Shown: piece after piece, positions 9,280 through 17,917 of the stretch
Position numbering within the stretch: position 1 is the first letter of the stretch
Layout: every line of letters begins with the position of its first letter
Source of the DNA: Thalassobaculum fulvum
GTDB lineage: Bacteria > Pseudomonadota > Alphaproteobacteria > Thalassobaculales > Thalassobaculaceae
Reading direction: 5' to 3'
Assembly: GCF_014652915.1 (NCBI RefSeq)
Contig: NZ_BMZS01000007.1
Span: 124,001 to 188,000 of the forward strand
DNA: 64,000 nt
Notes under the pieces: model-generated
The model's database searches: none
Seen by the model: only the letters and a program-made list of their open reading frames with translations
Told to the model about the DNA's origin: nothing
Made by a program: the position numbers and the translations under genes

Positions 9280-11775
9280 ATGACGACCGACAAGAGCGCC
9301 GATCTGCCGACGGCCTTTGCCGCGGCCGCCGAACTGGCGTCGAACGGCCCGCCGGAGGCGGCGATTGCCGCGTTCGAGGCGGTGGTCGCGCGCTGGCCGG
9401 CGGTGTCGGTGGCGCACGCCAACCTGGCCGTGCTGCTGCGCCGGACCGGCCGGATCGACGATGCGATCGCCGCGTTCCGGACCGCGGCCCGGCTGCAGCC
9501 CGCCGACCCGGACCGGCATGCCGCGCTGGCCGGCGCCTGCCACGGCGCGCGCCGGGTCGACGAGGCGGCGGTGGCGCTGCGCCGGCAGGTCATCCTGCAG
9601 CCCGCCGATCCGGAGGCGCTGTACAACGTCGGGGTGACCCTGCCGCTGCTCGGCACCCGGGCAGACGGACGGCGCTGGCTGAAGCGGGCAGTCGCCCTCG
9701 ACCCGGCGCGGCCCGGGGCGTGGGACCGGTTGGGCCGGGTGACGGCCCGGCTCGGCGATCTTGCCACGGCGACGCTCCTGGTGCGGCGCGCCCTGCTGCT
9801 GGCCCCGGGCCATGCCGAAGCCTTGGCCGACCTGGCCCGACTGGCGGAATCCGAGCCGCCCTGCCGGCGCTGGCTGTGCGTCGACCCGGGCGACGACCAG
9901 GCGGCGATCGCGCTGGCCGAGGCGCTGGTCGCGGCGGGCGACGCTGCGGCGGCGGCGCCGGTGCTCGCGCGGTTCGAGGCGGCCCCCGAGGTACCGGAGC
10001 CGGCCCTGCGGGTCGGCCGCCGCGCCGGCCTGGACTGGGCCCGGACCGCGACCAGCCGGTACGAGCGCTGGATCGCCGCCGTCGAGGCGCGCGACGACCC
10101 GGTGGCGTTGGCGGCCGAGTGCGCCGGCTGGACCGAGCCGCCGGTGATCAGCGTGCTGGTGCCGGTCTGCGACCCGCCGCCGGCGATTCTCGAGCAGGCG
10201 ATCGCCTCGGTCGAGCGGCAGCTCTATCCGCACTGGCGCCTGCGGCTCGCCGACGATGCCTCGTCGGACCCGGCGGTGCGCGCGGTGCTGGAGGCGGCGG
10301 CGGCGCGCGACCCGCGGATCGCGGTAACCTGGCGGGCCGAGCGCGGCCACATCTCGGCGGCGACCAACTCGGCGCTGGCCATGGCCGAGGGCGGCTGGGT
10401 CGGCTTCCTCGACCACGACGACATGCTGCACCCGCACGCCCTGCACCACGTCGCCGCCGCGATCGTCGCCGACCCGGACCTCGACCTGGTGTTCACCGAC
10501 GAGGACAAGATCGACGAGCTCGGCTCGCGCTTCGGCGCGCATTTCAAGCCGGACTTCGACCCCGACCGGGTGCTCGGACAGAACTACGTCTGCCATCTCG
10601 CGGTATACCGCCGCGCGCTGGTCGAGCGGGTCGGGGGGCTGCGCAAGGGCGTCGAGGGCAGCCAGGACCACGACCTGCTGCTGCGGGTCTCGGAGGCGAC
10701 GACGCCGGACCGCATCCGGCACCTGCCGCGGGTCCTGTACCACTGGCGGGCGGTCGCCGGGTCGACCGCACTCACCATGGACGCCAAGCCGTATGCCGCC
10801 GCCGCCACCCGGCGCGCCGTCGCCGAGCATCTGGCGCGACGGCACCCGGGCGCCCGGCTGGTGCCGGCCGGCGACGGCCATCGGGTCGAGTGGCCGCTGC
10901 CGGCACCGGCTCCGCTGGCCAGCATCGTGGTCGCCACCCGCGACCGGCTCGAGCTGCTGCGGCGCTGCGTCGACGGCGTCCTGCACGCCACCGGCTATCC
11001 CGAGCGCGAGGTGGTGATCCTCGACAACGGCAGCGAGCGATCGGAGACCCTGGCCTGGTTCCGCCAGGTCGAACAGGACCCGCGGGTCCGGGTGCTGGCG
11101 CGGCCGGGGCCGTTCAACTTCTCGGCGCTGATGAACGATGGTGCTGCGGCGGCGCGCGGCGACGTGCTGGTGTTCCTGAACAACGACGTCGAGCCGCTCG
11201 ATCCGGACTGGCTCGAGGAACTGGTGCGCCAGGCCTGCCGGCGCGACGTCGGGGCGGTCGGCGCCAAGCTGCTGTACCCGGACCGCACGGTGCAGCACGG
11301 CGGCGTCGTCCTGTCCGGCGACTGGGTGGCCCGGCATGTCGACGTCGGTCAGCCGGACACCGACGGCGGCTACATGGGGCGGGCCCGGCTTGTGCAGACC
11401 CTGAGCGCGGTCACCGGCGCCTGCCTGGCGATGCGCCGCGAGGTGTTCGACGCGGCCGGCGGGTTCGATGCCGAGCATCTGACGGTCGACTACTCCGACA
11501 TCGACCTGTGCCTGCAGGCCTCGGCGCGCGGCTTCCGGACGGTCTGGACCCCGCACGCACGGCTGCTGCACCACGAATCCGCGACCCGCGGCCCCTACAT
11601 GACGGTGGCGAAGCGCCGGCGCTGGGAGGTCGAGACCGCGATCATGCGGGAACGCTGGGGCGCCCTGCTGCACGCCGATCCTTGGTACAACGCCAATCTC
11701 GGCATCGACCCGGAGACGCGGACCTACGAGTTCGCGGTTCCGCCGCGCCCGACAACGATGCCGATCGGGGAGTGA
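9280..11775 (+). CDS. TPR protein with two GT2 glycosyltransferase domains
   Basis: An 831-residue protein. Residues 1 to about 260 are alanine-rich tetratricopeptide-like repeats. A first GT2 domain starts near residue 289 (VISVLVPV), with a DHDD metal-binding motif at 378-381 and a TDEDK segment. A second begins near 548 (SIVVATRDRLELL), with NNDVE at 634-638 and a C-terminal DIDLCLQ block. The double GT2 order resembles bifunctional glycan polymerases and O-antigen or surface-protein glycosyltransferases; the TPRs may recognise a protein acceptor. The ATG at 9280 is chosen over an upstream in-frame start that runs through the promoter region. A cysteine hydrolase gene follows after four bases. 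Sugar and acceptor are unknown. Confidence 0.85.
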   Translation: MTTDKSADLPTAFAAAAELASNGPPEAAIAAFEAVVARWPAVSVAHANLAVLLRRTGRIDDAIAAFRTAARLQPADPDRHAALAGACHGARRVDEAAVALRRQVILQPADPEALYNVGVTLPLLGTRADGRRWLKRAVALDPARPGAWDRLGRVTARLGDLATATLLVRRALLLAPGHAEALADLARLAESEPPCRRWLCVDPGDDQAAIALAEALVAAGDAAAAAPVLARFEAAPEVPEPALRVGRRAGLDWARTATSRYERWIAAVEARDDPVALAAECAGWTEPPVISVLVPVCDPPPAILEQAIASVERQLYPHWRLRLADDASSDPAVRAVLEAAAARDPRIAVTWRAERGHISAATNSALAMAEGGWVGFLDHDDMLHPHALHHVAAAIVADPDLDLVFTDEDKIDELGSRFGAHFKPDFDPDRVLGQNYVCHLAVYRRALVERVGGLRKGVEGSQDHDLLLRVSEATTPDRIRHLPRVLYHWRAVAGSTALTMDAKPYAAAATRRAVAEHLARRHPGARLVPAGDGHRVEWPLPAPAPLASIVVATRDRLELLRRCVDGVLHATGYPEREVVILDNGSERSETLAWFRQVEQDPRVRVLARPGPFNFSALMNDGAAAARGDVLVFLNNDVEPLDPDWLEELVRQACRRDVGAVGAKLLYPDRTVQHGGVVLSGDWVARHVDVGQPDTDGGYMGRARLVQTLSAVTGACLAMRREVFDAAGGFDAEHLTVDYSDIDLCLQASARGFRTVWTPHARLLHHESATRGPYMTVAKRRRWEVETAIMRERWGALLHADPWYNANLGIDPETRTYEFAVPPRPTTMPIGE

Positions 11776-11779
11776 GGGC

Positions 11780-12319
11780 ATGCGACCGGCACTGATCGTC
11801 ATCGACATGCAGCAGGGCTCGTTCACCGCGGCCAGCCCGCGCCACGATACGGCGGGGCTGGTGCAGCGGCTCAACCGGCTGGCGACGGCGGTCCGTGGCG
11901 CGGGCGGGCTGGTGGTGTTCGTGCAGCACGACGGGCCGGAGGGCGACCCTCATCATCCCGATGCGCCCGGCTGGCACCTGCTGGCGGACCTGGAGGTGCG
12001 GGACGGCGACGTGGTGGTCCGCAAGACCGCCTGCGACTCGTTCCTCGGCACCACGCTCGACCGGGTGCTGGCGGACAACCGGATCGAGCGGTTGATCGTG
12101 ACCGGCTGCGCCACCGACTACTGCGTGGACACCACGGTGCGCAGCGCCCTGGCGCGAGGCATCCCGACGCTGGTGCCGTCCGACGGTCACACGACGGCCG
12201 ACCGCCCGCATCTGCCGGCGGCCAAGATCATCGAACACCACAACGCGGTGTGGGCCGACTTCATCGCGCCCGGCGGGCCGGCGACGGTCTGCCCGTGCGC
12301 GGAGGTTCCCTTGACCTGA
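11780..12319 (+). CDS. Isochorismatase-like cysteine hydrolase
   Basis: A 179-residue alpha/beta hydrolase of the isochorismatase/nicotinamidase superfamily. The catalytic triad is visible as D9 (VIDMQ), K82 (VVRKTACDSF) and C115 (ATDYCVDTT), and a cis-peptide VTGC precedes it. Relatives hydrolyse isochorismate, nicotinamide, ureidoacrylate or N-carbamoyl compounds; the sequence does not decide between them, and a nicotinamidase zinc site is not evident. The gene begins four bases after the glycosyltransferase stop and is probably cotranscribed, although a functional relation is not obvious. It converges on the flagellin-like gene with only 19 bases between the two stops. Confidence 0.86.
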   Translation: MRPALIVIDMQQGSFTAASPRHDTAGLVQRLNRLATAVRGAGGLVVFVQHDGPEGDPHHPDAPGWHLLADLEVRDGDVVVRKTACDSFLGTTLDRVLADNRIERLIVTGCATDYCVDTTVRSALARGIPTLVPSDGHTTADRPHLPAAKIIEHHNAVWADFIAPGGPATVCPCAEVPLT

Positions 12320-12338
12320 ACCGGCTGGCCGGCAGGTC

Positions 12339-13187
12339 CTAGCGGAACAGCCCGATCAGGGTCTCCGGACGGGTGTTGACGATCCCGAGGCTGTTCTGGT
12401 CGCCGAGCGCCTGCTGGAGCTGGGACGCCAGCTGCTGCGCGGTCTGCTGGGCGCCCTCGCTGTCCAGCCCGGGATCGACGGCCAGGTCAGCGCCGGCGAG
12501 CTCGGTCTGACGGTCCTGGATCGCGGTCAGCCGCTCGCCGATCCGGCCGTTGTCCTCGGTCAGCTGACGGACCGCGATGTCGGTGGCGGTGCGGGCGTCG
12601 GCGAACACGCCGTCGATCGCCGACTGTGCGCCCTCGGCGGTCTCGAGGTTGAGGGTCTGGAGGTTTTCCAGCGCCGGCCGGAGGGTCTGGTCGCGGACCG
12701 TCTCGGTGTTGCCCTCGCGGTCGGCCACGACCTCCAGGTTCTCGTTGCGCTCGGCGTCGAGCAGGTTGACGCCGTTGAAGCTGGCCTGGTCGACGGTCTC
12801 CAACCCCTGCCGGACCAGGGTGTCGATCTCGGCGGCGAGCGCGGTGCGCCGGTCCTGGCTCAGGCTGGTGTCGGTGAGCTGCTGGAGCCGGGTGCCGATC
12901 TCGTCGAGCGTCCCGGACACCGCCTGGGAGCCGGCGAGCGCCACGTTGCCGGCCGCCGAGGCGTCGCTCAGCCCTTGCCGGATGGTGTCGAGCTCCTGCT
13001 GCTCCAGAACCCGCGGGTCCGGGGTCGCGGTATCGGACACCCGGACGGAATCCTCGGTGCGAATCCGGTCCGGATCGTCCGCCGTCGGATTGATCCGGTT
13101 GATCGTGTCCAGTCCCCGAAGGGCGGTGATGGTATCCCGCAGCTGCGAGACGGTGCCGCTTCCGGTCCCGGACGAGTCGATGGCCAT
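12339..13187 (-). CDS. Flagellin-like protein (isolated gene)
   Basis: A 282-residue protein whose centre matches the flagellin D1 domain. A helix with LDEIGTRLQQL (compare LDEIGNILQRM in flagellins) is followed by EIDTLVRQGLETVDQASFNG and VNLLD, the classical AEIDQL...TTFNGxxLLDG pattern. The C-terminal third is helical and ends in LIGLFR, similar in style to the hydrophobic flagellin tail. The first 40 residues lack the usual conserved start, and no variable surface domain is present. ATG at 13187 has GGAGGTGGGG upstream. No other flagellar gene lies in the window. It may be a minor filament, hook-filament-like or regulatory paralogue; the homology is good but the role is unknown. Confidence 0.75.
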   Translation of the reverse strand: MAIDSSGTGSGTVSQLRDTITALRGLDTINRINPTADDPDRIRTEDSVRVSDTATPDPRVLEQQELDTIRQGLSDASAAGNVALAGSQAVSGTLDEIGTRLQQLTDTSLSQDRRTALAAEIDTLVRQGLETVDQASFNGVNLLDAERNENLEVVADREGNTETVRDQTLRPALENLQTLNLETAEGAQSAIDGVFADARTATDIAVRQLTEDNGRIGERLTAIQDRQTELAGADLAVDPGLDSEGAQQTAQQLASQLQQALGDQNSLGIVNTRPETLIGLFR

Positions 13188-13269
13188 TTCCCCACCTCCG
13201 GCCGGTCGATCGTCGGACACCCGGGTGCTTGTTCCGGGCATCGGGCGCTGCGTTCTGCAACCGGGTTTC

Positions 13270-13298
13270 AATATAAGGATTCGTTAACCGTTCGGCAA
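13270..13298 (-). promoter_or_regulatory. Probable promoter of the flagellin-like gene
   Basis: In the gene's sense direction TTGCCG (13298-13293) and TATATT (13275-13270) are 17 bases apart, with a leader of about 75 bases to the start at 13187. The stretch is noticeably A+T-richer than its surroundings. A housekeeping-type promoter rather than a sigma-28 site is suggested. Confidence 0.5.
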
Positions 13299-13358
13299 TC
13301 CGAGCCCCGGTCCTGTGGTATGCGGTATCCGACCGGTCAGATCGACGGAGGTGCAGTC

Positions 13359-14816
13359 ATGCCGGACGGCGCGGTGACGGCGGGGAGCTACCGGGGCTAC
13401 CAGACGGTCGGCCTGCTGCTCGGGCCGGCCCTGTTCGTCGCGCTGTCGGCCTCGCCGGTGCCGGCCGGGCTGTCGCCGGCCGGCTGGTCGACCGCCGCCG
13501 TTGCGGTGTGGATGGCGGCCTGGTGGGCGACCGAGGCGGTGCCGCTCGCCGCGACCGCGCTGCTGCCGCTGGTGCTGCTGCCGGTCCTCGGCATCGCCGA
13601 TGCCAGGGCGGCGGCCGCGCCGTACGCCGACCCGCTGATCTACCTGTTCCTCGGCGGCTTCGTGATCGCGGCGGCGGTCCAGCGCTGGAGCCTGCACCGC
13701 CGGATCGCGCTGCACATCGTGATCCTGGTCGGCAGCCGCCCGCGCAGCCTGGTGGCCGGCGTCATGCTGGCCACCGCCGTGCTCAGCATGTGGATCAGCA
13801 ACACCGCCACCGCGATGATGATGCTGCCGATCGCGGCCTCGCTGGTCGCGGTCGCGTCCGGCGAGGACGACGCCGGGGCGGTCGTCGGCTCGAACTTCGC
13901 GACGGCGATGATGCTCGGCGTCGCGTATGCCGCCTCGATCGGCGGGCTGGCGACCCTGATCGGCTCGCCGCCGAACGCGCTGGCCGCCGGGTTCCTGGCC
14001 CAGGGCTTCGGCGTGACCGTCGGCTTCGCCGGCTGGATGGCGGTCGGCGTGCCGGTTGCCGTCGCGATGCTGCCGCTGGCATGGCTGGTCCTGACCCGCG
14101 TGGCGTTCCCGTTCGCCGACACGGCTCCGCAGGGCGGCCGCGACGCCCTGGCCGGCATGCTGCGGGCCATGGGGCCGGTCAGCGTGCCCGAGAAGCGGGT
14201 TGCCGCGGTGTTCGCGGCGGTCGCGGTGTGCTGGATCCTGCGGCCGTTCCTCGACGACCTGCTCGGCAGGGGCCTCGTCACCGACACCGGCCTGGCGATC
14301 GCCGGCGCGGTCGCGCTTTTCGCGATTCCGGCCGACTGGCGGCGCCGCGAGTTCCTGATGGACTGGCCGAGCGCCAAGCGCCTGCCGTGGGAGATCCTGG
14401 TGCTGTTCGGCGGCGGGTTGAGCCTGGCGCGGGCGATCGAGACCTCGGGGCTGGCCGGCTGGCTCGGCGGCGGCCTCGACCTGCTGGCGATCGCGCCGCC
14501 GGTGGTGCTGCTGGTCGGGGTGACCCTGCTGGTCATCCTGCTGACCGAGCTGACCAGCAACACCGCCACCACCGCGGCGCTGCTGCCGGTGGTGGCGGCG
14601 TTCGCCGACGGCACCGGGCTGTCTGCGACGGTGGTCGCGATGGCGGTCGCCCTGGCCGCGTCCTCGGCCTACATGCTGCCGGTGGCGACGCCGCCCAACG
14701 CGATCGTGTTCGGCTCCGGCTACATCACCCTGCCGCAGATGCTGCGGGCCGGCCTGCTGCTGAACCTCGCCGGGGTCGCGGTGATCACGGCGGTGCTGTC
14801 GATCGCGGCAACCTGA
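13359..14816 (+). CDS. DASS (SLC13) family anion:sodium symporter
   Basis: A 485-residue inner-membrane carrier with about 11-12 hydrophobic segments. The two signature SNT motifs of the divalent anion:sodium symporters are at residues 147-149 (ISNTATAMMMLP) and 400-402 (TSNTATTAALLP), in the two inverted repeats that form the substrate and sodium site. The family moves dicarboxylates, citrate or sulfate into the cell. ATG at 13359 has GGAGG eight bases upstream. The gene is followed 87 bases later by a D-lactate dehydrogenase gene on the same strand, so carboxylate uptake linked to oxidation is a reasonable inference. The exact anion is not determinable. Confidence 0.88.
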   Translation: MPDGAVTAGSYRGYQTVGLLLGPALFVALSASPVPAGLSPAGWSTAAVAVWMAAWWATEAVPLAATALLPLVLLPVLGIADARAAAAPYADPLIYLFLGGFVIAAAVQRWSLHRRIALHIVILVGSRPRSLVAGVMLATAVLSMWISNTATAMMMLPIAASLVAVASGEDDAGAVVGSNFATAMMLGVAYAASIGGLATLIGSPPNALAAGFLAQGFGVTVGFAGWMAVGVPVAVAMLPLAWLVLTRVAFPFADTAPQGGRDALAGMLRAMGPVSVPEKRVAAVFAAVAVCWILRPFLDDLLGRGLVTDTGLAIAGAVALFAIPADWRRREFLMDWPSAKRLPWEILVLFGGGLSLARAIETSGLAGWLGGGLDLLAIAPPVVLLVGVTLLVILLTELTSNTATTAALLPVVAAFADGTGLSATVVAMAVALAASSAYMLPVATPPNAIVFGSGYITLPQMLRAGLLLNLAGVAVITAVLSIAAT

Positions 14817-14903
14817 CCGGGGGATCAGGGCACTCGACCCGGCGGCGGCGCCGGGGCATTCTGCGCGCCACCCGTTTTGACCGCCCGATCGGAGAGCCTT
14901 GCG

Positions 14904-16310
14904 ATGCAGGTCGACGCCATCCCTTCGAACGCCACCGCCCGCGAGACCGCGATCGCCGCGCTGAAGGAGCGCTTCGGCGTCCGCCTCTCGACCGGCGAGG
15001 CGATCCGCCGCCAGCACGGCACCGACGAGAGCTATCACCCGACGGTCGCGCCCGACGCGGTGTTCTTCGCCGAGAGCACCGACGAGGTCTCCGAGGCCGT
15101 GAAGATCTGCGCCGCCAACAAGTGGCCGGTGATCCCGTTCGGGGTCGGCACCTCGCTGGAGGGCGGGGTGGCGGCACTGCGCGGCGGCCTGTGCATCGAC
15201 GTCTCCGGCATGAACAAGGTGCTGGAGGTCAACGCCGAGGACCTGGACGTCCGGGTGCAGGCCGGCGTCACCCGCAAGCAGCTCAACGAGCACCTGCGCG
15301 ACACCGGGCTGTTCTTCCCGATCGATCCCGGGGCCGACGCCACCATCGGCGGCATGTGCGCGACCCGCGCCTCCGGCACCAACGCGGTGCGCTACGGCAC
15401 CATGCGCGACAACGTGCTCAGCCTGACCGTGGTGATGGCCGACGGCCGCATCGTGAAGACCGCGCGGCGGGCCAAGAAATCGGCCGCCGGCTACGACCTG
15501 ACCCGGCTGTTCGTCGGCTCCGAGGGCACGCTCGGCGTGATCACCGAGGTCCAGCTCAAGGTCTACGGCATCCCCGAGGCGATGTCGGCGGCGGTCTGCC
15601 AGTTCCCGGACCTGGAGAGCGCGGTCAACACCTGCATCCTGACGATCCAGACCGGCGTGCCGGTGGCCCGGGTCGAGCTGCTGGACGACGCCCAGATGGG
15701 CGCCTGCATCAGCCACTCGAAGCTCGAGGGACTGGAGGCCAAGCCGACGCTGTTCTTCGAGTTCCACGGGACCAGCGCCGGGGTGGTCGAGCAGGCCGAG
15801 ACCGTGCAGGGCATCGCCCAGGAGATGGGCGGCACCGACTTCAAGTGGGCGACCAAGCCGGAGGACCGCACCCAGCTGTGGGAGGCGCGGCACAACGCCT
15901 ACTACGCCGCTCTGGCCCAGCGGCCCGGCTCCAAGGGCTGGCCGACCGACGTCTGCGTGCCGATCTCGCGGCTCGCCGAGTGCATCGTCGAGACCAAGAA
16001 GGACCTGGAGGAGACCGGCCTGTTCGCGCCGCTGGTCGGGCATGTCGGCGACGGCAACTTCCACCTGGTCTACGTCATCGACCCGAACGATGCCGACGAG
16101 CTGCGCCGCGCCAAGGAGCACGCCGACCGCATGGTGCTGCGGGCCCTGTCGATGGACGGCACCTGCACCGGCGAGCACGGGGTCGGCTACGGAAAGATGG
16201 AGTTCCTGGCGGCCGAGCTGCCGGAGGCGATCCCGGTGATGCGGGCGGTCAAGCAGGCGCTCGACCCGGACAACATCATGAACCCGGGCAAGCTGTTCCG
16301 CATGAACTGA
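14904..16310 (+). CDS. FAD-linked D-lactate dehydrogenase (cytochrome type) / D-2-hydroxyacid oxidase
   Basis: A 468-residue flavoprotein of the vanillyl-alcohol oxidase fold. The N-terminal FAD-binding domain includes VIPFGVGTSLEGG (about 84-96), PIDPGADATIGGM and a GSEGTLGVITE block. The C-terminal substrate domain ends with GHVGDGNFH, GEHGVGYGK and the DPDNIMNPGKLF tail typical of LDHD/GlcD-type enzymes. It should oxidise D-lactate or a similar 2-hydroxyacid to the keto acid and pass electrons to the respiratory chain. No signal peptide or membrane helix is present. ATG at 14904 has GGAGA upstream and is chosen over a TTG 27 bases earlier. Likely cotranscribed with the DASS transporter. 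Confidence 0.88.
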   Translation: MQVDAIPSNATARETAIAALKERFGVRLSTGEAIRRQHGTDESYHPTVAPDAVFFAESTDEVSEAVKICAANKWPVIPFGVGTSLEGGVAALRGGLCIDVSGMNKVLEVNAEDLDVRVQAGVTRKQLNEHLRDTGLFFPIDPGADATIGGMCATRASGTNAVRYGTMRDNVLSLTVVMADGRIVKTARRAKKSAAGYDLTRLFVGSEGTLGVITEVQLKVYGIPEAMSAAVCQFPDLESAVNTCILTIQTGVPVARVELLDDAQMGACISHSKLEGLEAKPTLFFEFHGTSAGVVEQAETVQGIAQEMGGTDFKWATKPEDRTQLWEARHNAYYAALAQRPGSKGWPTDVCVPISRLAECIVETKKDLEETGLFAPLVGHVGDGNFHLVYVIDPNDADELRRAKEHADRMVLRALSMDGTCTGEHGVGYGKMEFLAAELPEAIPVMRAVKQALDPDNIMNPGKLFRMN

Positions 16311-16332
16311 GACGGGCAGCGTCGAGGCGGCG

Positions 16333-16461
16333 GGTGGGTTCCGGACCCGTCCCGCCAACGGCGGTCCGGTCCGGAATGACGAAATGGGGTGTGTGACCTT
16401 CTCTCCCTTTCGTCATTCCGGACGGGCGCGCCACTACGGCGCGGCCGAGCCGGAACCCACC
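16333..16461. repeat. Palindromic intergenic repeat, family A, copy 1
   Basis: Nested inverted repeat: outer arms GGTGGGTTCCGG (16333-16344) and CCGGAACCCACC (16450-16461) are perfect complements. Inner arms CCGGAATGACG (16371-16381) and CGTCATTCCGG (16411-16421) are also perfect. A second full copy with the same arm order lies at 33692-33831. It lies 22 bases after the dld stop and may act as a 3' RNA structure. Confidence 0.85.
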
Positions 16462-16480
16462 GGCCGCTCAGGGTCCGTCT

Positions 16481-16596
16481 CTCCATGGATCCCGGCGTCG
16501 ACTGCTTGGCGCTCGCACCGGGATGACGAAAGGCAGGGCGGGAGCCACCCTCTCCTTCGTCGTTCCGGAGCCGCCTCGCGGACTCCGGAACCCACC
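16481..16596. repeat. Palindromic intergenic repeat, family A, degenerate copy
   Basis: Adjacent to copy 1, this block carries diverged inner arms CCGGGATGACG (16518-16528) and CGTCGTTCCGG (16558-16568). One outer arm, CCGGAACCCACC (16585-16596), remains, and a TCCATGGATCCCGG segment stands in for the left outer arm. The two blocks fill most of the gene-free interval 16311-16720. Confidence 0.7.
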
Positions 16597-16720
16597 CGCC
16601 GCCCCGCGCCGAGTTTCGCCGAATGTTGCATTGCGGTAGACGTTGCCGAACCGCCGGCGCATCCTATCTTCCCGGGATGGAAGTACATGGAACGGGGCGC
16701 ACGGCAGTGCGGCGGGGCCG

Positions 16721-17461
16721 ATGGGTGTTCTTGCCAATCTCTCGATAGGGATCGCCGTCGCCGGGCTGCTCGCCCCGGTGCTGATCAAGAGTGCCGGGCA
16801 TTCCTGGGCGCAGGTGCCCTGGTACGAGGCGTCGCGCGCCTCGACCGGTCTGGCCCCGGATCCGGCCGAGGAGCCGCGCGCCGTGGTCCAGGTCTACGCC
16901 GCCCAGACTTTCGGCTGGCGCGGGGTGGTGGCGGTCCACACCTGGATCGTGACCAAGACCGAGGGCGGCGAGGCTTATACCCGCTGGGACGTCGTCGGCT
17001 GGGGCGGCGGCCGGGTGGTCCGGCGCAACTACGCCGCACCCGACGCCATGTGGTACGGCCAGCCCCCGCGGCTGCTGGTCGACCGGCGGGGCGAGGCGGC
17101 GGCCGCGCTGATCCCGCGGATCGAGGCGGCGGTCGCGGCCTATCCGTTCCCGGAGCGCTATCGCAGCTATCCCGGGCCGAACAGCAACACCTTTACCGCC
17201 CATGTGGCGCGCTCCGTGCCGGAACTCGGGCTCGACCTGCCGCCGACCGCGATCGGCAAGGACTACCGCCCGCTGGCCGACGCGATCGGCCGGGCACCCA
17301 GCGGCGGCGGCGTCCAGGTGTCGCTGCTCGGGCTCGCCGGCCTGATCCTGGCGCCGGAGGAGGGGGTCGAGATCAACCTGCTCGGGCTCTCAGTCGGGCT
17401 GGACCTGACGAAGCCGGCCCTGCGGCTGCCGGCGATCGGCCGGGTCGGGTTCGGCTCGTAG
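16721..17461 (+). CDS. DUF3750 family protein
   Basis: A 246-residue protein of the DUF3750 family. Diagnostic stretches are VHTWIVTKTEGGEAYTRW, the VVGWG segment, YPFPERYRSYPGPNSNTF, and VPELGLDLPPTAIGKDY, which may hold a catalytic site since PGPNSNTF is nearly invariant in the family as I know it. A hydrophobic N-terminus (about 4-24) suggests a membrane anchor or export signal. The ATG at 16721 is chosen because the protein then begins at the hydrophobic segment. The biochemical role of the family is not established. It is preceded by palindromic repeats and converges on a small hypothetical gene with only three bases between them. Confidence 0.82.
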   Translation: MGVLANLSIGIAVAGLLAPVLIKSAGHSWAQVPWYEASRASTGLAPDPAEEPRAVVQVYAAQTFGWRGVVAVHTWIVTKTEGGEAYTRWDVVGWGGGRVVRRNYAAPDAMWYGQPPRLLVDRRGEAAAALIPRIEAAVAAYPFPERYRSYPGPNSNTFTAHVARSVPELGLDLPPTAIGKDYRPLADAIGRAPSGGGVQVSLLGLAGLILAPEEGVEINLLGLSVGLDLTKPALRLPAIGRVGFGS

Positions 17462-17464
17462 CCG

Positions 17465-17743
17465 TCAGTCGCCGCGGTCGCCCTTGACGCTCGGGTGCGT
17501 CTCCACGAAGTGCTTCAGCACCATCTTCAGCGCCAGGGCGTGCCGGCTGTCGCCGCGGGCCCGGGCCGCCTCGATGTCGTCCAGGATCATCCGGCGGATC
17601 ACCGGGACGCCCTTGTCGTCGTGGACCAGGTAGTTGCCGAGCTCGGCCGCGACGATGGCCGGCAGGTGCTCGTGCTCGGCGATCGCCGCGATCTCCTCCT
17701 CGGTCAGCTCCGCCAGGGCGAGACAGTCCTCGAATGTGAGCAT
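17465..17743 (-). CDS. Conserved-looking hypothetical protein, 92 aa
   Basis: A small acidic, helical soluble protein that begins MLTFEDCLALAELTEEEI and carries a YLVHDDKGVPVIRRMILDDIE segment. I do not recognise a named family. The ATG at 17743 has GGAGG seven bases upstream, which supports it being real and fixes the start; an in-frame extension upstream lacks such a site. The codon pattern matches its neighbours. It is convergent with the DUF3750 gene and divergent from the 2-hydroxyacid dehydrogenase gene. No membrane segment, metal motif or DNA-binding motif is visible. Confidence 0.65.
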   Translation of the reverse strand: MLTFEDCLALAELTEEEIAAIAEHEHLPAIVAAELGNYLVHDDKGVPVIRRMILDDIEAARARGDSRHALALKMVLKHFVETHPSVKGDRGD

Positions 17744-17917
17744 TCCATCCTCCGCCGCCGGCCGTCTCCATCGTAGCGCTGTCATATTTCCGCAATCCGT
17801 GCGGTCCGGCGTTGACGTGGGTCAAGCAGGGGGGGCGGCTTGTCCCGCCCGGGGCGGACGGCTAGGGTCGCGATCCCTCCCCGCCGCGTCCGCCGGCCCT
17901 CTCCCGACAGGATTCCC

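Noticed and set aside
13284-16358. Very long open frame on the minus strand opposite the DASS transporter and dld genes
   Set aside because: It is a by-product of G+C-rich third positions; the translation is low-complexity (Arg/Gln/His/Gly), while the + strand carries clear family motifs throughout.
16333-16596. Insertion-sequence remnant
   Set aside because: No transposase fragment or target-site duplication is visible; the symmetry and recurrence fit a small palindromic repeat better.
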